A stretch of 64,000 bases of DNA, from assembly GCA_963850525.1 (NCBI GenBank), contig CAWKLQ010000004.1, forward strand, positions 434,001-498,000, read 5' to 3'. Positions 7,432 through 16,049 of the stretch are shown piece by piece. Numbering within the stretch: position 1 is the stretch's first letter; each line of letters starts with the position of its first letter. The notes under the pieces are model-generated. The model ran no database searches. It was not told the DNA's origin and worked only from the letters and a program-made list of their open reading frames with translations. The DNA comes from JAEMQF01 sp963850525. Lineage in GTDB: Bacteria > Pseudomonadota > Gammaproteobacteria > Burkholderiales > Burkholderiaceae_C. Position numbers and translations under genes: made by a program.

Positions 7432-9118
7432 TCGCTGCCAGCGGCGTTTTCGCGAACTCAGCGGGCTCGGCCAGTCCGAGCATGGACCGTGCGACGGCCT
7501 CGGCGACCTCGATGCCGTCGATCGCCGCCGACATGATTCCCCCCGCGTAACCCGCGCCTTCGCCAGCCGGGTACAGGCCGGCGACGTTGACGCTCTGGTA
7601 ATCCTTGCCGCGCGTCAACCGCAGCGGCGCCGAAGTGCGCGTCTCCACGCCGGTGAGCATCGCGTCCGCCATGGCGAATCCAGCGATGCTGCGCTCGAAC
7701 GCGGGCAAGCCTTCGCGGATTGCGGCGATGGCGTAGTCGGGCAGGCTCAGTCGGCCGGGTTCGCCGAGGTCGGTGAGCGTCACGCCGGGCTTGTAGGAGG
7801 GCTCGACGTTGCCGAGGGCCGTGGAGCGCCGTGCCGCGAGAAAGTCGCCGACCAACTGCGCCGGCGCGTGGTAGCCGCCGCCGCCGAGTTCAAACGCGCG
7901 CGCCTCCCAGTGGCGCTGGAAGGCGATACCGTCCAGCGGGTTCACGTCGCCTTGGCTGCGCCCGTCTTGCCGATAGTCCTGCGGCGTGATGCCGACGACG
8001 ATTCCGGCGTTCGCGTTGCGCTCGTTGCGCGAGTACTGGCTCATGCCATTCGTCACGACATGCCCGAGCTCCGAGGTGGCGGCGACGACGGTACCTCCCG
8101 GGCACATGCAAAAGCTGTAGACGGAGCGGCCGTTGCTGGCGTGATGCACGAGGCGGTAGTCGGCGGCGCCGAGCAAGGGGTTGCCGGCGCTCGGCCCGTA
8201 GCGCGCACGGTCGATCAGCCCTTGCGGGTGTTCGATGCGAAAGCCGATCGAAAACGGCTTGGCCTGCATGAACACGCCGCGCGTGTGCAGCATCGCGAAC
8301 GTGTCGCGTGCGCTGTGGCCCAGGGCGAGAACCACATGGTCGCTGCGCCACTGCCTGCCGCCGGCGGTCGTGACGCCGCGAATCCGGCCAGCCTCGATCA
8401 GCACGTCGGTGATCCGTTGCTGGAAGTGAATCTCGCCGCCCAGTGCTTCGATCTGCGCGCGCATTTTTTCGACCACGCCGACGAGGCGAAACGTGCCGAT
8501 GTGCGGCTTGGCGACGAAGAGAATTTCTTCTGGCGCGCCCGCCTTGACGAACTCGGTGAACACCTTGCGCGCCAAGTGGCGCGGGTCGCTGACCTGGCTC
8601 CACAGCTTGCCGTCGGAAAACGTTCCCGCGCCGCCCTCGCCGAACTGCACATTCGACTCGGGGTCGAGCACGCCGCGGCGCCACAGGCCCCAAGTGTCCT
8701 GGGTGCGCTCGCGCACCTTTCTGCCGCGCTCCAGAACGATGGGCGCCAGTCCCATTTGCGCGAGCAGCAGCGCGGCGAACAGGCCGCATGGCCCAAAGCC
8801 GACGATGAGGGGGCGGTGCGTGCCGGGCTTGCGCGCGGCGACGCTGGGGTCGGCGACAAAGTGGTAACGCAAGTCGGGCGACGACCGAAGATGCGGGTCT
8901 GCGCCGGCTCGCGCGAGGATCTCGGCTTCGCCGTCGACGTCGCAGTCGACGGTGTAAATGAGCTGGATCGCGCTGCGCTTGCGCGCGTCATGGCCGCGGC
9001 GGAATACGGTGAAGGCGCGCAGTTGCGCGTCGGCAATTTGCAGCCGGGCGACGATCGCCTTGCGCAACGCGGTTTCGCCGTGGTCCAGCGGCAGGCGAAG
9101 TTCGGTCAGGCGCAGCAC
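7391..9118 (-). CDS. FAD-dependent dehydrogenase (COG2509-type NAD(P)/FAD oxidoreductase)
   Basis: A 575-residue flavoprotein. After an N-terminal domain of about 100 residues comes the dinucleotide motif VGFGPCGLFAALLLAQMG, then the family-specific NVQFGEGGAGTFSDGKL, HIGTFRLVGVV, ALGHSARDTF and, near the C-terminus, LYPAGEGAGYAGGIMSAAIDG. These match the widespread but uncharacterised COG2509 dehydrogenases. The physiological substrate is unknown. It starts 13 bases after the amgK-like gene, so the two are probably cotranscribed. Its 3' end overlaps the M20 peptidase gene on the other strand by 41 bases, so the ends of both reading frames are constrained by each other. Confidence 0.85.
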   Translation of the reverse strand: MLRLTELRLPLDHGETALRKAIVARLQIADAQLRAFTVFRRGHDARKRSAIQLIYTVDCDVDGEAEILARAGADPHLRSSPDLRYHFVADPSVAARKPGTHRPLIVGFGPCGLFAALLLAQMGLAPIVLERGRKVRERTQDTWGLWRRGVLDPESNVQFGEGGAGTFSDGKLWSQVSDPRHLARKVFTEFVKAGAPEEILFVAKPHIGTFRLVGVVEKMRAQIEALGGEIHFQQRITDVLIEAGRIRGVTTAGGRQWRSDHVVLALGHSARDTFAMLHTRGVFMQAKPFSIGFRIEHPQGLIDRARYGPSAGNPLLGAADYRLVHHASNGRSVYSFCMCPGGTVVAATSELGHVVTNGMSQYSRNERNANAGIVVGITPQDYRQDGRSQGDVNPLDGIAFQRHWEARAFELGGGGYHAPAQLVGDFLAARRSTALGNVEPSYKPGVTLTDLGEPGRLSLPDYAIAAIREGLPAFERSIAGFAMADAMLTGVETRTSAPLRLTRGKDYQSVNVAGLYPAGEGAGYAGGIMSAAIDGIEVAEAVARSMLGLAEPAEFAKTPLAAIKDTPQSLAPPPQ

Positions 9119-9131
9119 GGGTCCGCGCGGG

Positions 9132-10196
9132 TCAGTAGTACGCCACGCCGCGCTGCACGCCCATCAGCGGTTCGAGCAAGCCGGCGAGCGGCCGCAAGGG
9201 TGCATAACGCGTCGCGACCTTGTGTGCGTAGCCGAAGAAGCGCGGCAAGTCTTCGCTGTACTTGGGTTTGCCGTCGCGGTGTTTGAGGCGGCAGAAGATC
9301 CCCAGCACCTTCAAGTGACGCTGCAGGCCCATCCATTCGAGCTGGCGCCAGAATTCGCCGAAGTCGCCGGGAAGCGCGACGCCGGCCTTGCGCGCGGCTT
9401 CCCAGTAGCGCACCGCCCAGTCGAGTTCGAGCGCCTCGTCCCACGAAATGAAGGCGTCGCGCAGCAAACACGCCGGGTCGTAGCTCGCGGGTCCGCACAC
9501 GGCGTCTTGAAAGTCGAGGATGCCGGGGTTGGGCGTGCAGACCATCAGGTTGCGCGGCATGTAGTCGCGGTGCACGGCGACTTGCGCTTGCGCCAGCGCG
9601 CTCGCCACGAGCGCGTCGCAAGCGCTGCGCCAGATGCGCTGCTGCGCCTCGCTCCAGGTCACGGCGTATTCGCGCTGCACGCACCAGTCGGGGAACAGGG
9701 CGAGCTCGCGGCGCAGCAAGGCGTCGTCGTAGGGCGGCAGGCCGGTGGCGTCGCCGTGGCGCTGCCACGTCACGAGGGCGGCGATCGCGTCGCGCATCAA
9801 GCCGTTGATCGTGGTCGCGTCCTCGGTCGCTTGTGCCGCCAGGAGCTCGTCCAGGTAGAGACGCGTGCCGAGGTCGCTCAGCAACAGAAAGCCGTTGCCT
9901 GCATCTTGCTCGACGATTCGCGGCGGATTCAGCCCGGCGCGCGCCAGGCGCGCAGCGATCTCGACAAACGGGCGCACGTCTTCTTGCGGCGGCGGCGCGT
10001 CCATCACGATGTGGGCGGCGCCTGCGCCGGAGTCGACGCGGAAGTAGCGACGAAAACTCGCGTCACTGGACGCCGAGCGCAGGCTCGGCGCGAGCAGGCC
10101 ATGGCGCTTGGCGACGGGCTCGAACCAGCGCTCGAAGGCCAGCTTGCGAAGCGGGTCGGCCCAGGCGATGCCGGGCGCAGCAGGGGTTGCAGTCAA
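9132..10196 (-). CDS. amgK: Aminoglycoside phosphotransferase-fold kinase, probable anomeric MurNAc/GlcNAc kinase AmgK
   Basis: A 354-residue protein with the choline-kinase/APH fold: a nucleotide-binding N-lobe (SSDASFRRYFR), the catalytic loop VHRDYMPRNLMV (HxDxxxxN), and the metal-binding ILDFQDAVCGP followed by YDPACLLRDAF. AmgK phosphorylates MurNAc or GlcNAc at C1 in the MurU peptidoglycan-recycling route. The assignment rests on family appearance and on its place directly divergent from lptD-surA, the same neighbourhood as in pseudomonads and many betaproteobacteria. The usual partner murU is not downstream, where a flavoprotein gene lies instead, so confidence in the precise function is moderate. 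Confidence 0.75.
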   Translation of the reverse strand: MTATPAAPGIAWADPLRKLAFERWFEPVAKRHGLLAPSLRSASSDASFRRYFRVDSGAGAAHIVMDAPPPQEDVRPFVEIAARLARAGLNPPRIVEQDAGNGFLLLSDLGTRLYLDELLAAQATEDATTINGLMRDAIAALVTWQRHGDATGLPPYDDALLRRELALFPDWCVQREYAVTWSEAQQRIWRSACDALVASALAQAQVAVHRDYMPRNLMVCTPNPGILDFQDAVCGPASYDPACLLRDAFISWDEALELDWAVRYWEAARKAGVALPGDFGEFWRQLEWMGLQRHLKVLGIFCRLKHRDGKPKYSEDLPRFFGYAHKVATRYAPLRPLAGLLEPLMGVQRGVAYY

Positions 10197-10407
10197 TGGG
10201 TGGCCAGACGTTGAGGTCGATGGGGGCGGTGGATCGATGTCTGCCCAGCTGCAGGCGCCCTGTTCCTGTGCCAGTGGGCTCTCGAGGCCAAGAGGCCTTG
10301 GCCCCAGCCTCGTGGATAATTGATTCTACAAACCACCCTGCTTCCCGCGCAGGCGCTGGCTGCCGATCCGCTGCGCGACTGGTCAGTGGCTTGCGCGGCC
10401 CGCTGCC

Positions 10408-12783
10408 TTGCCGAAGACCTCGCCCCTCTTGTTCACTGATCAGGCCGGTTCTGTGCCGCGGATCCTGGGTGCGCTCGCGTTGTTGCTCGCCTCCGCGTTG
10501 AACCATGCCCAGGACACGCCCGCTGAAGGCCTGAGCCTGCGGCTGTCGCCGCAGTTGCAGCTGGCCCCTCGCCCCGAGCCCGGCGGGCGCGCGGCGATCG
10601 TTTTGCGATCGCGCGAAATTCGCGGCCGACCCGACCTCGAGAGCGTCGCCGAAGGAAGCGTTGAACTGCGCAGCGCCGGCCTGGTCGTGCGTGCCGACAG
10701 CTTGACCTATGAGCAGGCTGAGGACCTCGCGGTGGCGCGCGGCAATGTGCGCGTCAGTCGCGACGGCAACGTCTACAGCGGGCCGGAGCTGCAGCTGCGC
10801 TTGCAGCGCTTCGAGGGCTTTTTCGTCAATCCGACCTACCGCTTCGCGCGCAGCGGCGCGGGCGGCAGCGCACAGCGCATCGATTTTCTCGACGACCAGC
10901 GCATCATCGCGACAGGCGCGAATTACTCGAGCTGCCCGAGCGACGGCTCCGGCGGGCCGGCCTGGCTGCTCGCCACCGACAGCATCAAGCTCGACTTTGC
11001 CGCCAACGAGGGCATCGCCGAAAACGCCGTGCTGCGCTTCTACGGCGTGCCCATCCTCGCCGCGCCGGTGCTGAGCTTTCCGCTGACCGACGAGCGCAAA
11101 TCGGGCTGGCTTCCCCCCGGTATCAACCTGGACAGCAAGAGCGGCTTGCAGGTGGAGATTCCGTACTACTGGAACATTGCGCCGCAGCGCGACGCGACGC
11201 TGACGCCGGTGGTGAGCGCGAAGCGCGGCGTCGGCCTGGATTCGGAATTCCGCTACCTCGAGCCGCGCCACAGAGGCGCTATCGACCTGCGCTACCTGCC
11301 CAACGACCGCATCACCGGCGCATCGCGTTTCGCCCTCAACGCGGGCGGCGACGCCGATCTGCCGCTGGACATTCAGGCGCGCGCACGTTGGCTGCGCGTC
11401 TCGGACGACGCGTATTGGAAAGACTTCCCGCGCGGCGTGAAGAGTCTGACGCCGCGCCTGCTCGGCTCGGAACTGGCGCTGAGCACGTCGTCGCTTGCCG
11501 ATTGGGCCACCTACGCGCGGGTGCAGCGCTGGCAGGTCTTGCAGGACCCGGGCAGTGTCATCGAGGCGCCGTACGAGCGCCTGCCGCAACTCGGCGCGAA
11601 TTATTCGAAGCGCGTCGACGACGGGCCCGAAGTCGGTGTCGAATTCGAACTGAATCGTTTCGTCGATCCGCGCAATGGCGCGACGCTGCCCCGCGCCAGC
11701 GGAACGCGAGCGCACTCGCTGGGATGGTTCGCCTGGCCACTCGTCATGCCGGGATGGACGCTGCGGCCCAAGTTTGCCTACAACGCTGCGGCGTATGCGC
11801 TGGAGCAACCCGTGACGGACTCCCTGGGACAACCCGTCGACGGACGGCGCCGCATGACCCGCGTCGTGCCGACGCTGAGCCTGGACAGTGCCTGGCTGCT
11901 GGAACGCGACGCCCAGTGGTTCGGCAAGGCGATGCGCCAGACCCTCGAGCCGCGCATGCTCTATGTGAACACGCCGTATCGGCGCCAGGACAACTTGCCG
12001 AATTTCGACTCGGCGGCGAAGGACTTCAACTTCGATTCGATCTTCACGGAGAACGCTTTTGCCGGCGTCGACCGCGTCTCCGACGCGCATCAACTGACGG
12101 CCGGGGTGACGACGCGAATCCTGGACGCCCAAACCGGCGCCGAAGCGATGCGCCTGGGCCTGGTGCAGCGTTATCTGTTTCGCGACCAGCTCGTCACGCC
12201 CGACGGCAGCACCCTGACGCAGCGCTTCTCCGACGTCTTGCTGCTGGGTTCGACGTCGCTGGTGCCGCATTGGAATCTCGACGCCTCGGTGCAGTACAAC
12301 CCGGACGCGAACAGCGCGGTGCGCTCCGTCGTCGCTGCGCGCTACTCGCCCGGACCGTTTCGCACGGTCGGGGCGACGTACCGGCTGGTGCGCGGGTCGA
12401 GTGAACAGGTGGAGTTGGCTTGGCAGTGGCCGATGTTCGGCGCGACGCCGACGTCCTCCTCCCGCTCCGGCGGCTCGGGCACGTCGTGCATGGGCACGTG
12501 GTACAGCGTCGGCCGCTCGATCTACAGCACGCGCGACAGCCGCGTGACCGATTCGATCCTCGGGCTGGAGTACGACTCGGGCTGCTGGATCGGCCGCATC
12601 GTCGCGGAGCGTCAGTCCACCGGCGTCAGCGAAGCCACCACGCGGCTGTTGCTGCAACTCGAGCTGGTGGGCCTGTCGCGCCTGGGGACGAACCCGCTGC
12701 AGGTCTTGAAGGACAATATCCCGGGTTACCGGCTGCTGCGCAACGAACGCGCCCCAGTCGACCCGCTGAAATCGTACGAATGA
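10408..12783 (+). CDS. lptD: LPS-assembly outer membrane protein LptD
   Basis: A protein of up to 791 residues that forms, with LptE, the outer-membrane translocon inserting lipopolysaccharide. An N-terminal signal sequence (ILGALALLLASALNHAQ) is followed by the periplasmic beta-jellyroll (VRADSLTYEQAEDLAVARGN, residues 90-120) and a long beta-barrel. The first start is TTG at 10408. A GTG at 10453 would give a more standard signal peptide and may be the real start. Only three cysteines fall in the usual disulfide regions (SSCPSD, TSCMG, SGCWIG). The typical paired CC near the C-terminus is single, and no cysteine lies near the mature N-terminus. surA overlaps its stop. A GATAAT at 10315-10320 could be a -10 element. 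Confidence 0.95.
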   Translation: MPKTSPLLFTDQAGSVPRILGALALLLASALNHAQDTPAEGLSLRLSPQLQLAPRPEPGGRAAIVLRSREIRGRPDLESVAEGSVELRSAGLVVRADSLTYEQAEDLAVARGNVRVSRDGNVYSGPELQLRLQRFEGFFVNPTYRFARSGAGGSAQRIDFLDDQRIIATGANYSSCPSDGSGGPAWLLATDSIKLDFAANEGIAENAVLRFYGVPILAAPVLSFPLTDERKSGWLPPGINLDSKSGLQVEIPYYWNIAPQRDATLTPVVSAKRGVGLDSEFRYLEPRHRGAIDLRYLPNDRITGASRFALNAGGDADLPLDIQARARWLRVSDDAYWKDFPRGVKSLTPRLLGSELALSTSSLADWATYARVQRWQVLQDPGSVIEAPYERLPQLGANYSKRVDDGPEVGVEFELNRFVDPRNGATLPRASGTRAHSLGWFAWPLVMPGWTLRPKFAYNAAAYALEQPVTDSLGQPVDGRRRMTRVVPTLSLDSAWLLERDAQWFGKAMRQTLEPRMLYVNTPYRRQDNLPNFDSAAKDFNFDSIFTENAFAGVDRVSDAHQLTAGVTTRILDAQTGAEAMRLGLVQRYLFRDQLVTPDGSTLTQRFSDVLLLGSTSLVPHWNLDASVQYNPDANSAVRSVVAARYSPGPFRTVGATYRLVRGSSEQVELAWQWPMFGATPTSSSRSGGSGTSCMGTWYSVGRSIYSTRDSRVTDSILGLEYDSGCWIGRIVAERQSTGVSEATTRLLLQLELVGLSRLGTNPLQVLKDNIPGYRLLRNERAPVDPLKSYE

Positions 12784-14123
12784 GAATGAATGAGACCTCG
12801 CGCTTGAGACACATTGCACCCCGCTCCCGACGCGTCGCGCTCGCCGGCGCCCTTGCGGCGGCGGCGCTTGCGGCGGCAGCGCAGGGCAGCAGCGAGACGC
12901 GCATCGGCGACTACATCGTCGCCGTCGTGAACCAGGAGCTCGTCACCGCCGGCGAATTGCAACTGCGCCTGGCGCGACTGCGCGACAACGCGGCGCGCAG
13001 CGGCGGCGCGTTGCCGGCTGCCGAACAGCTGCGCCAGCAAGTGCTGGACGCGCTCATCGACGAGCGGGTGCAAGTCACCTATGCGCGCGAAAGCGGCCAG
13101 CGCCTGGACGACGCGGAGCTGGACCGGGCTGTGGCCAACGTCGCGCAACAGAACCAGATCACCATGGCCGAGTTGCGTGAGCGCTTGCGCACGGAAGGCA
13201 TCGACTTCACGCGCTTTCGCAACAACGTGCGCGACCAGATGCTGTCCGAGCGGGTTCGCGAGCGCGAGGTGCTGGGGCGGATCCGCATCAGCGACGCTGA
13301 AATCGACGTGTTCCTGGACAAGCGCCGCGAGGCGACGGCTGGCGCCGATCAATTCAACATTGCGCAAATCCTCATCAAGGTGGCGGAAGACGCTGACGCG
13401 GCGACGCTGGCGCAACGCCGAACCCTCGCCGAGGCCGTGTTGCGGCGCGTGCGCGGCGGTGAGGCGTTCGACGCCGTGGCGCGCGAAGTCTCGGAGGACA
13501 GCAGTCGCGCCCAAGGCGGGCTGATGGGCATGCGCGCCGCCGACCGCCTGCCCGACTTGTTCGTCGACGCGGTGCGCCCGCTTCAGGCCGGTGAAGTGCG
13601 CACGACGCTGCTGCGCAGCGGTGCCGGCTTGCACATCCTCAAGCTCGTCGACAAGCGCGACGGTTCCGGGGCGACGGTCCAGCAGACTCGCGCCCGGCAC
13701 ATCTTGCTGCGTCCGTCGCCGCAGTTGCCGCAAGAGGCGGCGCTGCGCCGCGTCGCCGGGTTCAAACGCGACATCGCGAGCGGGGCCAAGTCGTTCGAGC
13801 AGCTCGCCCGCGACAACTCGGAAGACGGCAGTGCTGCGTCTGGGGGCGACCTGGGCTGGTCGTCGCCCGGCAGCCTCGTCCCCGAATTCGAGGAGGCGAT
13901 GAACGCCTTGGCCTTGGGTGGCGTGTCCGAGCCGGTCGTCTCGCGCTTTGGCGTGCACCTGATTCAAGTGATCGAGCGCCGCGAGATCACGCTCGAACCC
14001 AAGCAGATTCGCGAACAGGCGCGCAACGTCTTGCGCGAGCAGAAGTTCGACTCGGCCTACGTCGAGTGGATGCGTGAGCTGCGCGCGCGCGCCTACGTCG
14101 AATTTCGTGAGCCGCCGTTTTAG
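12780..14123 (+). CDS. surA: Periplasmic chaperone and peptidyl-prolyl isomerase SurA
   Basis: A 447-residue periplasmic chaperone for outer-membrane proteins, including LptD. The ATG overlaps the lptD stop as ATGA; a second ATG two codons on is possible. Residues 1-37 form a signal peptide (RRVALAGALAAAALAAAAQG). The SurA N-domain follows (YIVAVVNQELVTAGELQ), then two parvulin domains: one around residues 195-300 (FNIAQILIKV, GGLMGM, LHILKLVDKR) and one around 305-410 (ARHILLRP, SEDGSAASGGDLGW, FGVHLIQVIERR). Length and architecture are normal. It is cotranscribed with lptD, as in most Gram-negative bacteria. Confidence 0.96.
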   Translation: MRMNETSRLRHIAPRSRRVALAGALAAAALAAAAQGSSETRIGDYIVAVVNQELVTAGELQLRLARLRDNAARSGGALPAAEQLRQQVLDALIDERVQVTYARESGQRLDDAELDRAVANVAQQNQITMAELRERLRTEGIDFTRFRNNVRDQMLSERVREREVLGRIRISDAEIDVFLDKRREATAGADQFNIAQILIKVAEDADAATLAQRRTLAEAVLRRVRGGEAFDAVAREVSEDSSRAQGGLMGMRAADRLPDLFVDAVRPLQAGEVRTTLLRSGAGLHILKLVDKRDGSGATVQQTRARHILLRPSPQLPQEAALRRVAGFKRDIASGAKSFEQLARDNSEDGSAASGGDLGWSSPGSLVPEFEEAMNALALGGVSEPVVSRFGVHLIQVIERREITLEPKQIREQARNVLREQKFDSAYVEWMRELRARAYVEFREPPF

Positions 14124-14150
14124 GGGGCCCGACGCGCAGGCTCCCGCGCC

Positions 14151-14915
14151 GTGAAACACGTCGCCCGCAAGCGCTTCGGTCAACATTTTCTGACCGACCG
14201 CGACGTCATCGAGCAGATCGTCCAGGCGATCGATGCGCAGCCGGGCCAGGCCGTGATCGAGATCGGCCCGGGCCTGGGCGCGTTGACGACGCCTCTGCTG
14301 CAGCGCTGCGGGCAACTCTGCGTCATCGAACTTGACCGTGACCTCGCCGCGGTGTTGCGCAAGCGCTCCGGGTTGGAGGTCATCGAGGCCGATGTCCTGA
14401 AGGTCGATTTCGCGGCGCTGGCGCGCACGCGTGACGCGAAGAAACTGCGCATTGTCGGCAACCTGCCGTACAACATCTCGTCGCCGATTCTGTTTCACCT
14501 GCTGGGCGCAGTGGACCACGTCGCCGACCAGCACTTCATGCTGCAGGCCGAAGTCGTGCAGCGCATGGCGGCGGCGCCTTGCTCCAAGGCGTACGGCCGG
14601 CTCAGCGTGATGCTGCAGTGGCGCTACGCGATCGAACCCTTGATCGACGTGCCGCCCACCGCGTTCGACCCGCCACCCCAGGTCAATTCAGCGGTCGTGC
14701 GCATGCAGCCGCATCGCGAATTTGCAGCCGTGGGCGTCGAACACTTGAGCGAACTCGTCAAGGTAGCGTTCTCGCAGCGCCGCAAGCTGCTGCGCCACAC
14801 CTTGGGCCGCTGGCTCGAAGCCCGCCAGTTCAGCGGCAACTTCGATTTGCAGCGCCGTGCCGAGGAAGTGCCGGTGGCCGAATTCCTGGGCCTGGCGCGC
14901 GCCAGCACGGCCTGA
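14151..14915 (+). CDS. rsmA: 16S rRNA dimethyladenosine transferase RsmA (KsgA)
   Basis: A 254-residue enzyme that dimethylates two adjacent adenosines near the 3' end of 16S rRNA. N-terminal KRFGQHFLTD, the SAM-binding IEIGPGLGALT, the acidic IELDRDL and the catalytic NLPYNISSPILFHL motif are all present, as is the C-terminal helical domain (SQRRKLLRHTLGRW). The start is GTG, 27 bases after surA. In many proteobacteria pdxA lies between surA and rsmA; here it is missing and the two are directly linked. A hairpin lies about 30 bases downstream. Confidence 0.96.
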   Translation: MKHVARKRFGQHFLTDRDVIEQIVQAIDAQPGQAVIEIGPGLGALTTPLLQRCGQLCVIELDRDLAAVLRKRSGLEVIEADVLKVDFAALARTRDAKKLRIVGNLPYNISSPILFHLLGAVDHVADQHFMLQAEVVQRMAAAPCSKAYGRLSVMLQWRYAIEPLIDVPPTAFDPPPQVNSAVVRMQPHREFAAVGVEHLSELVKVAFSQRRKLLRHTLGRWLEARQFSGNFDLQRRAEEVPVAEFLGLARASTA

Positions 14916-14940
14916 GCGTCGTTGCGTCTTCGCCCGGGCA

Positions 14941-14970
14941 AAAGAAAAACGGCGGTCCGAAGACCGCCGT
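14941..14970 (-). terminator. Intrinsic terminator for leftward transcription
   Basis: ACGGCGGTC (14949-14957) and GACCGCCGT (14962-14970) form a nine-pair stem with a CGAA loop. On the reverse strand the stem is followed by a T-rich run (complement of 14941-14949). It would stop transcripts arriving from the barnase-barstar side and could also stop rsmA transcripts less efficiently. Confidence 0.75.
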
Positions 14971-14994
14971 GTTCACATCGACGATGCCCCTGCG

Positions 14995-15123
14995 TTATGC
15001 GGCGCTGAGCCACATCGAGGTATCGAAAGCGCTGCTCATGAGCGGCATGTTCATGCCGAAAGTTGCGCTGGTCGAACTCTTCGCGACGCCCTTGGCAGGC
15101 TTTGGCGCGACGTTCTGGGCCAC
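14995..15123 (-). CDS. Small hypothetical protein, 42 residues, uncertain
   Basis: A reverse frame from GTG (complement of 15121-15123) to TAA encodes a 42-residue, serine- and methionine-rich peptide (AQNVAPKPAKGVAKSSTSAT, then TFGMNMPLMSSAFDTSMW). It ends 25 bases before a strong leftward terminator, which suggests that something on this strand is transcribed and terminated here. No homologue is recognised. It could be a genuine small gene, or the C-terminal remnant of a gene cut off when the barstar-barnase segment arrived, because a palindrome separates it from barstar. Confidence 0.3.
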   Translation of the reverse strand: MAQNVAPKPAKGVAKSSTSATFGMNMPLMSSAFDTSMWLSAA

Positions 15124-15130
15124 CTCTGTC

Positions 15131-15165
15131 GCCCGCTCCCATGACCCGAATTCCTGGGAGCGGGC
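15131..15165. repeat. Perfect 11-bp inverted repeat at the end of the barstar gene
   Basis: GCCCGCTCCCA (15131-15141) is repeated inverted as TGGGAGCGGGC (15155-15165) around a 13-base loop. The right arm ends on the first base of the barstar stop codon. No T-run follows on either strand, so it is not a classical terminator. It may stabilise the mRNA 3' end or be a REP-type palindrome. Confidence 0.6.
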
Positions 15166-15560
15166 TACTGAAAAGAATAGAAACATCGGAACGGTACTTT
15201 GCGCTCCGCCCAATAGTCGGCCGCGTCTCGGAACACGTCGAGCAACTGTTCGCGCGCCTCGCGGTCGAACTTCGGGTTGTCGGGCAATTGCTCCAACACG
15301 ACGACGAAGCCCGGCTGCGAGCCCGACTTGTGCACCAAGTCGGTCATGCAGTCGTACAGGGCATCGAGATTCTTCCCGAAGTGCGAGGGAAACATGAACG
15401 CCTCGGCAATGCCCTCGAGCACTTCCTGCTTGGACTGCGCCGCCGTCAGGTTGGCGTACAAAAAGTGCTGGTCGACGCCCTGCGCCGCCTGCAACAAGTC
15501 TTCGGCGCGGTACGCGCGTATCGACTGAACGATATTGGGTCGGACGGTCTGCAAAAGCAT
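15165..15560 (-). CDS. Barstar-family ribonuclease inhibitor
   Basis: A 131-residue cytoplasmic protein with the barstar signature FPSHFGKNLDALYDCMTDL near residues 57-75. D66 and D70 line up with barstar Asp35 and Asp39, which plug the active site of barnase, and N64 is also conserved. The rest (QGFVVVLEQL-type strand, a helix, then a last strand RCFYSF) fits the small alpha/beta barstar fold, with a longer N-terminus than the 89-residue Bacillus protein. It lies 45 bases downstream of a barnase-like RNase gene on the same strand, so it is probably the immunity protein that protects the cell from its own RNase. Confidence 0.88.
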   Translation of the reverse strand: MLLQTVRPNIVQSIRAYRAEDLLQAAQGVDQHFLYANLTAAQSKQEVLEGIAEAFMFPSHFGKNLDALYDCMTDLVHKSGSQPGFVVVLEQLPDNPKFDREAREQLLDVFRDAADYWAERKVPFRCFYSFQ

Positions 15561-15605
15561 GGTCGCGATCCTCCTGTGGTCAATGAAAATCTTTTTAGGG
15601 GCAGC

Positions 15606-16022
15606 TCACTGCACGATCCGCTTGAAGCTCGCGTAATGGTCTGCCGTATAGAAACATGCGTCGGGCTGTGCCGGTTGACTCCCTCCACAAACAATGCGCC
15701 GCGCCCCTCGCTTGCGCGAACCCGGCGTTGCCACCGTGTACTCGCGGTAATAACCGCGCGGATGCGCCGGCAATACCCGCTCCCGATTACCGAACGTCGA
15801 GCCATCCTTGGCGTAGCGGAATGGTCCTCCGGAGCGAATCAGCTTTTCCGTCTGCTGTGCTTCAGGCGGTAGCTGTGCCCTGGACACGACGCCGAGTTCT
15901 TGCCTGGCCTCCTTCGCTTGCAGCACCGTCGTGCTGAATACTGCAAGAATTACCGCTGAAGTGAGAGCGAGCCCCAACTTTCGTCGCGCACGCTTCAAGC
16001 CCGGCAGGCCAATCAAAAACAC
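15606..16022 (-). CDS. Secreted barnase/RNase Sa-type guanyl ribonuclease
   Basis: A 138-residue protein starting at GTG with an AGGGA site upstream. Residues 11-36 are a basic then hydrophobic export segment (RARRKLGLALTSAVILAVFS). The mature part is a microbial guanyl-specific RNase: LIRSGGPFRYAKDGSTFGNR, ERVLPAHPRGYYREYTV and FYTADHYASFKRIV. E94 in YYREYTV is the expected general base, R108/R109 the phosphate-binding arginines and H129 in TADHY the general acid. Two cysteines (C112, C123) could form a disulfide outside the cytoplasm. The barstar gene follows at once. It may act as an antibacterial or scavenging exoenzyme. Confidence 0.9.
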   Translation of the reverse strand: MFLIGLPGLKRARRKLGLALTSAVILAVFSTTVLQAKEARQELGVVSRAQLPPEAQQTEKLIRSGGPFRYAKDGSTFGNRERVLPAHPRGYYREYTVATPGSRKRGARRIVCGGSQPAQPDACFYTADHYASFKRIVQ

Positions 16023-16049
16023 GGGTAATCCCTGTAAAACGAAGTGCGA

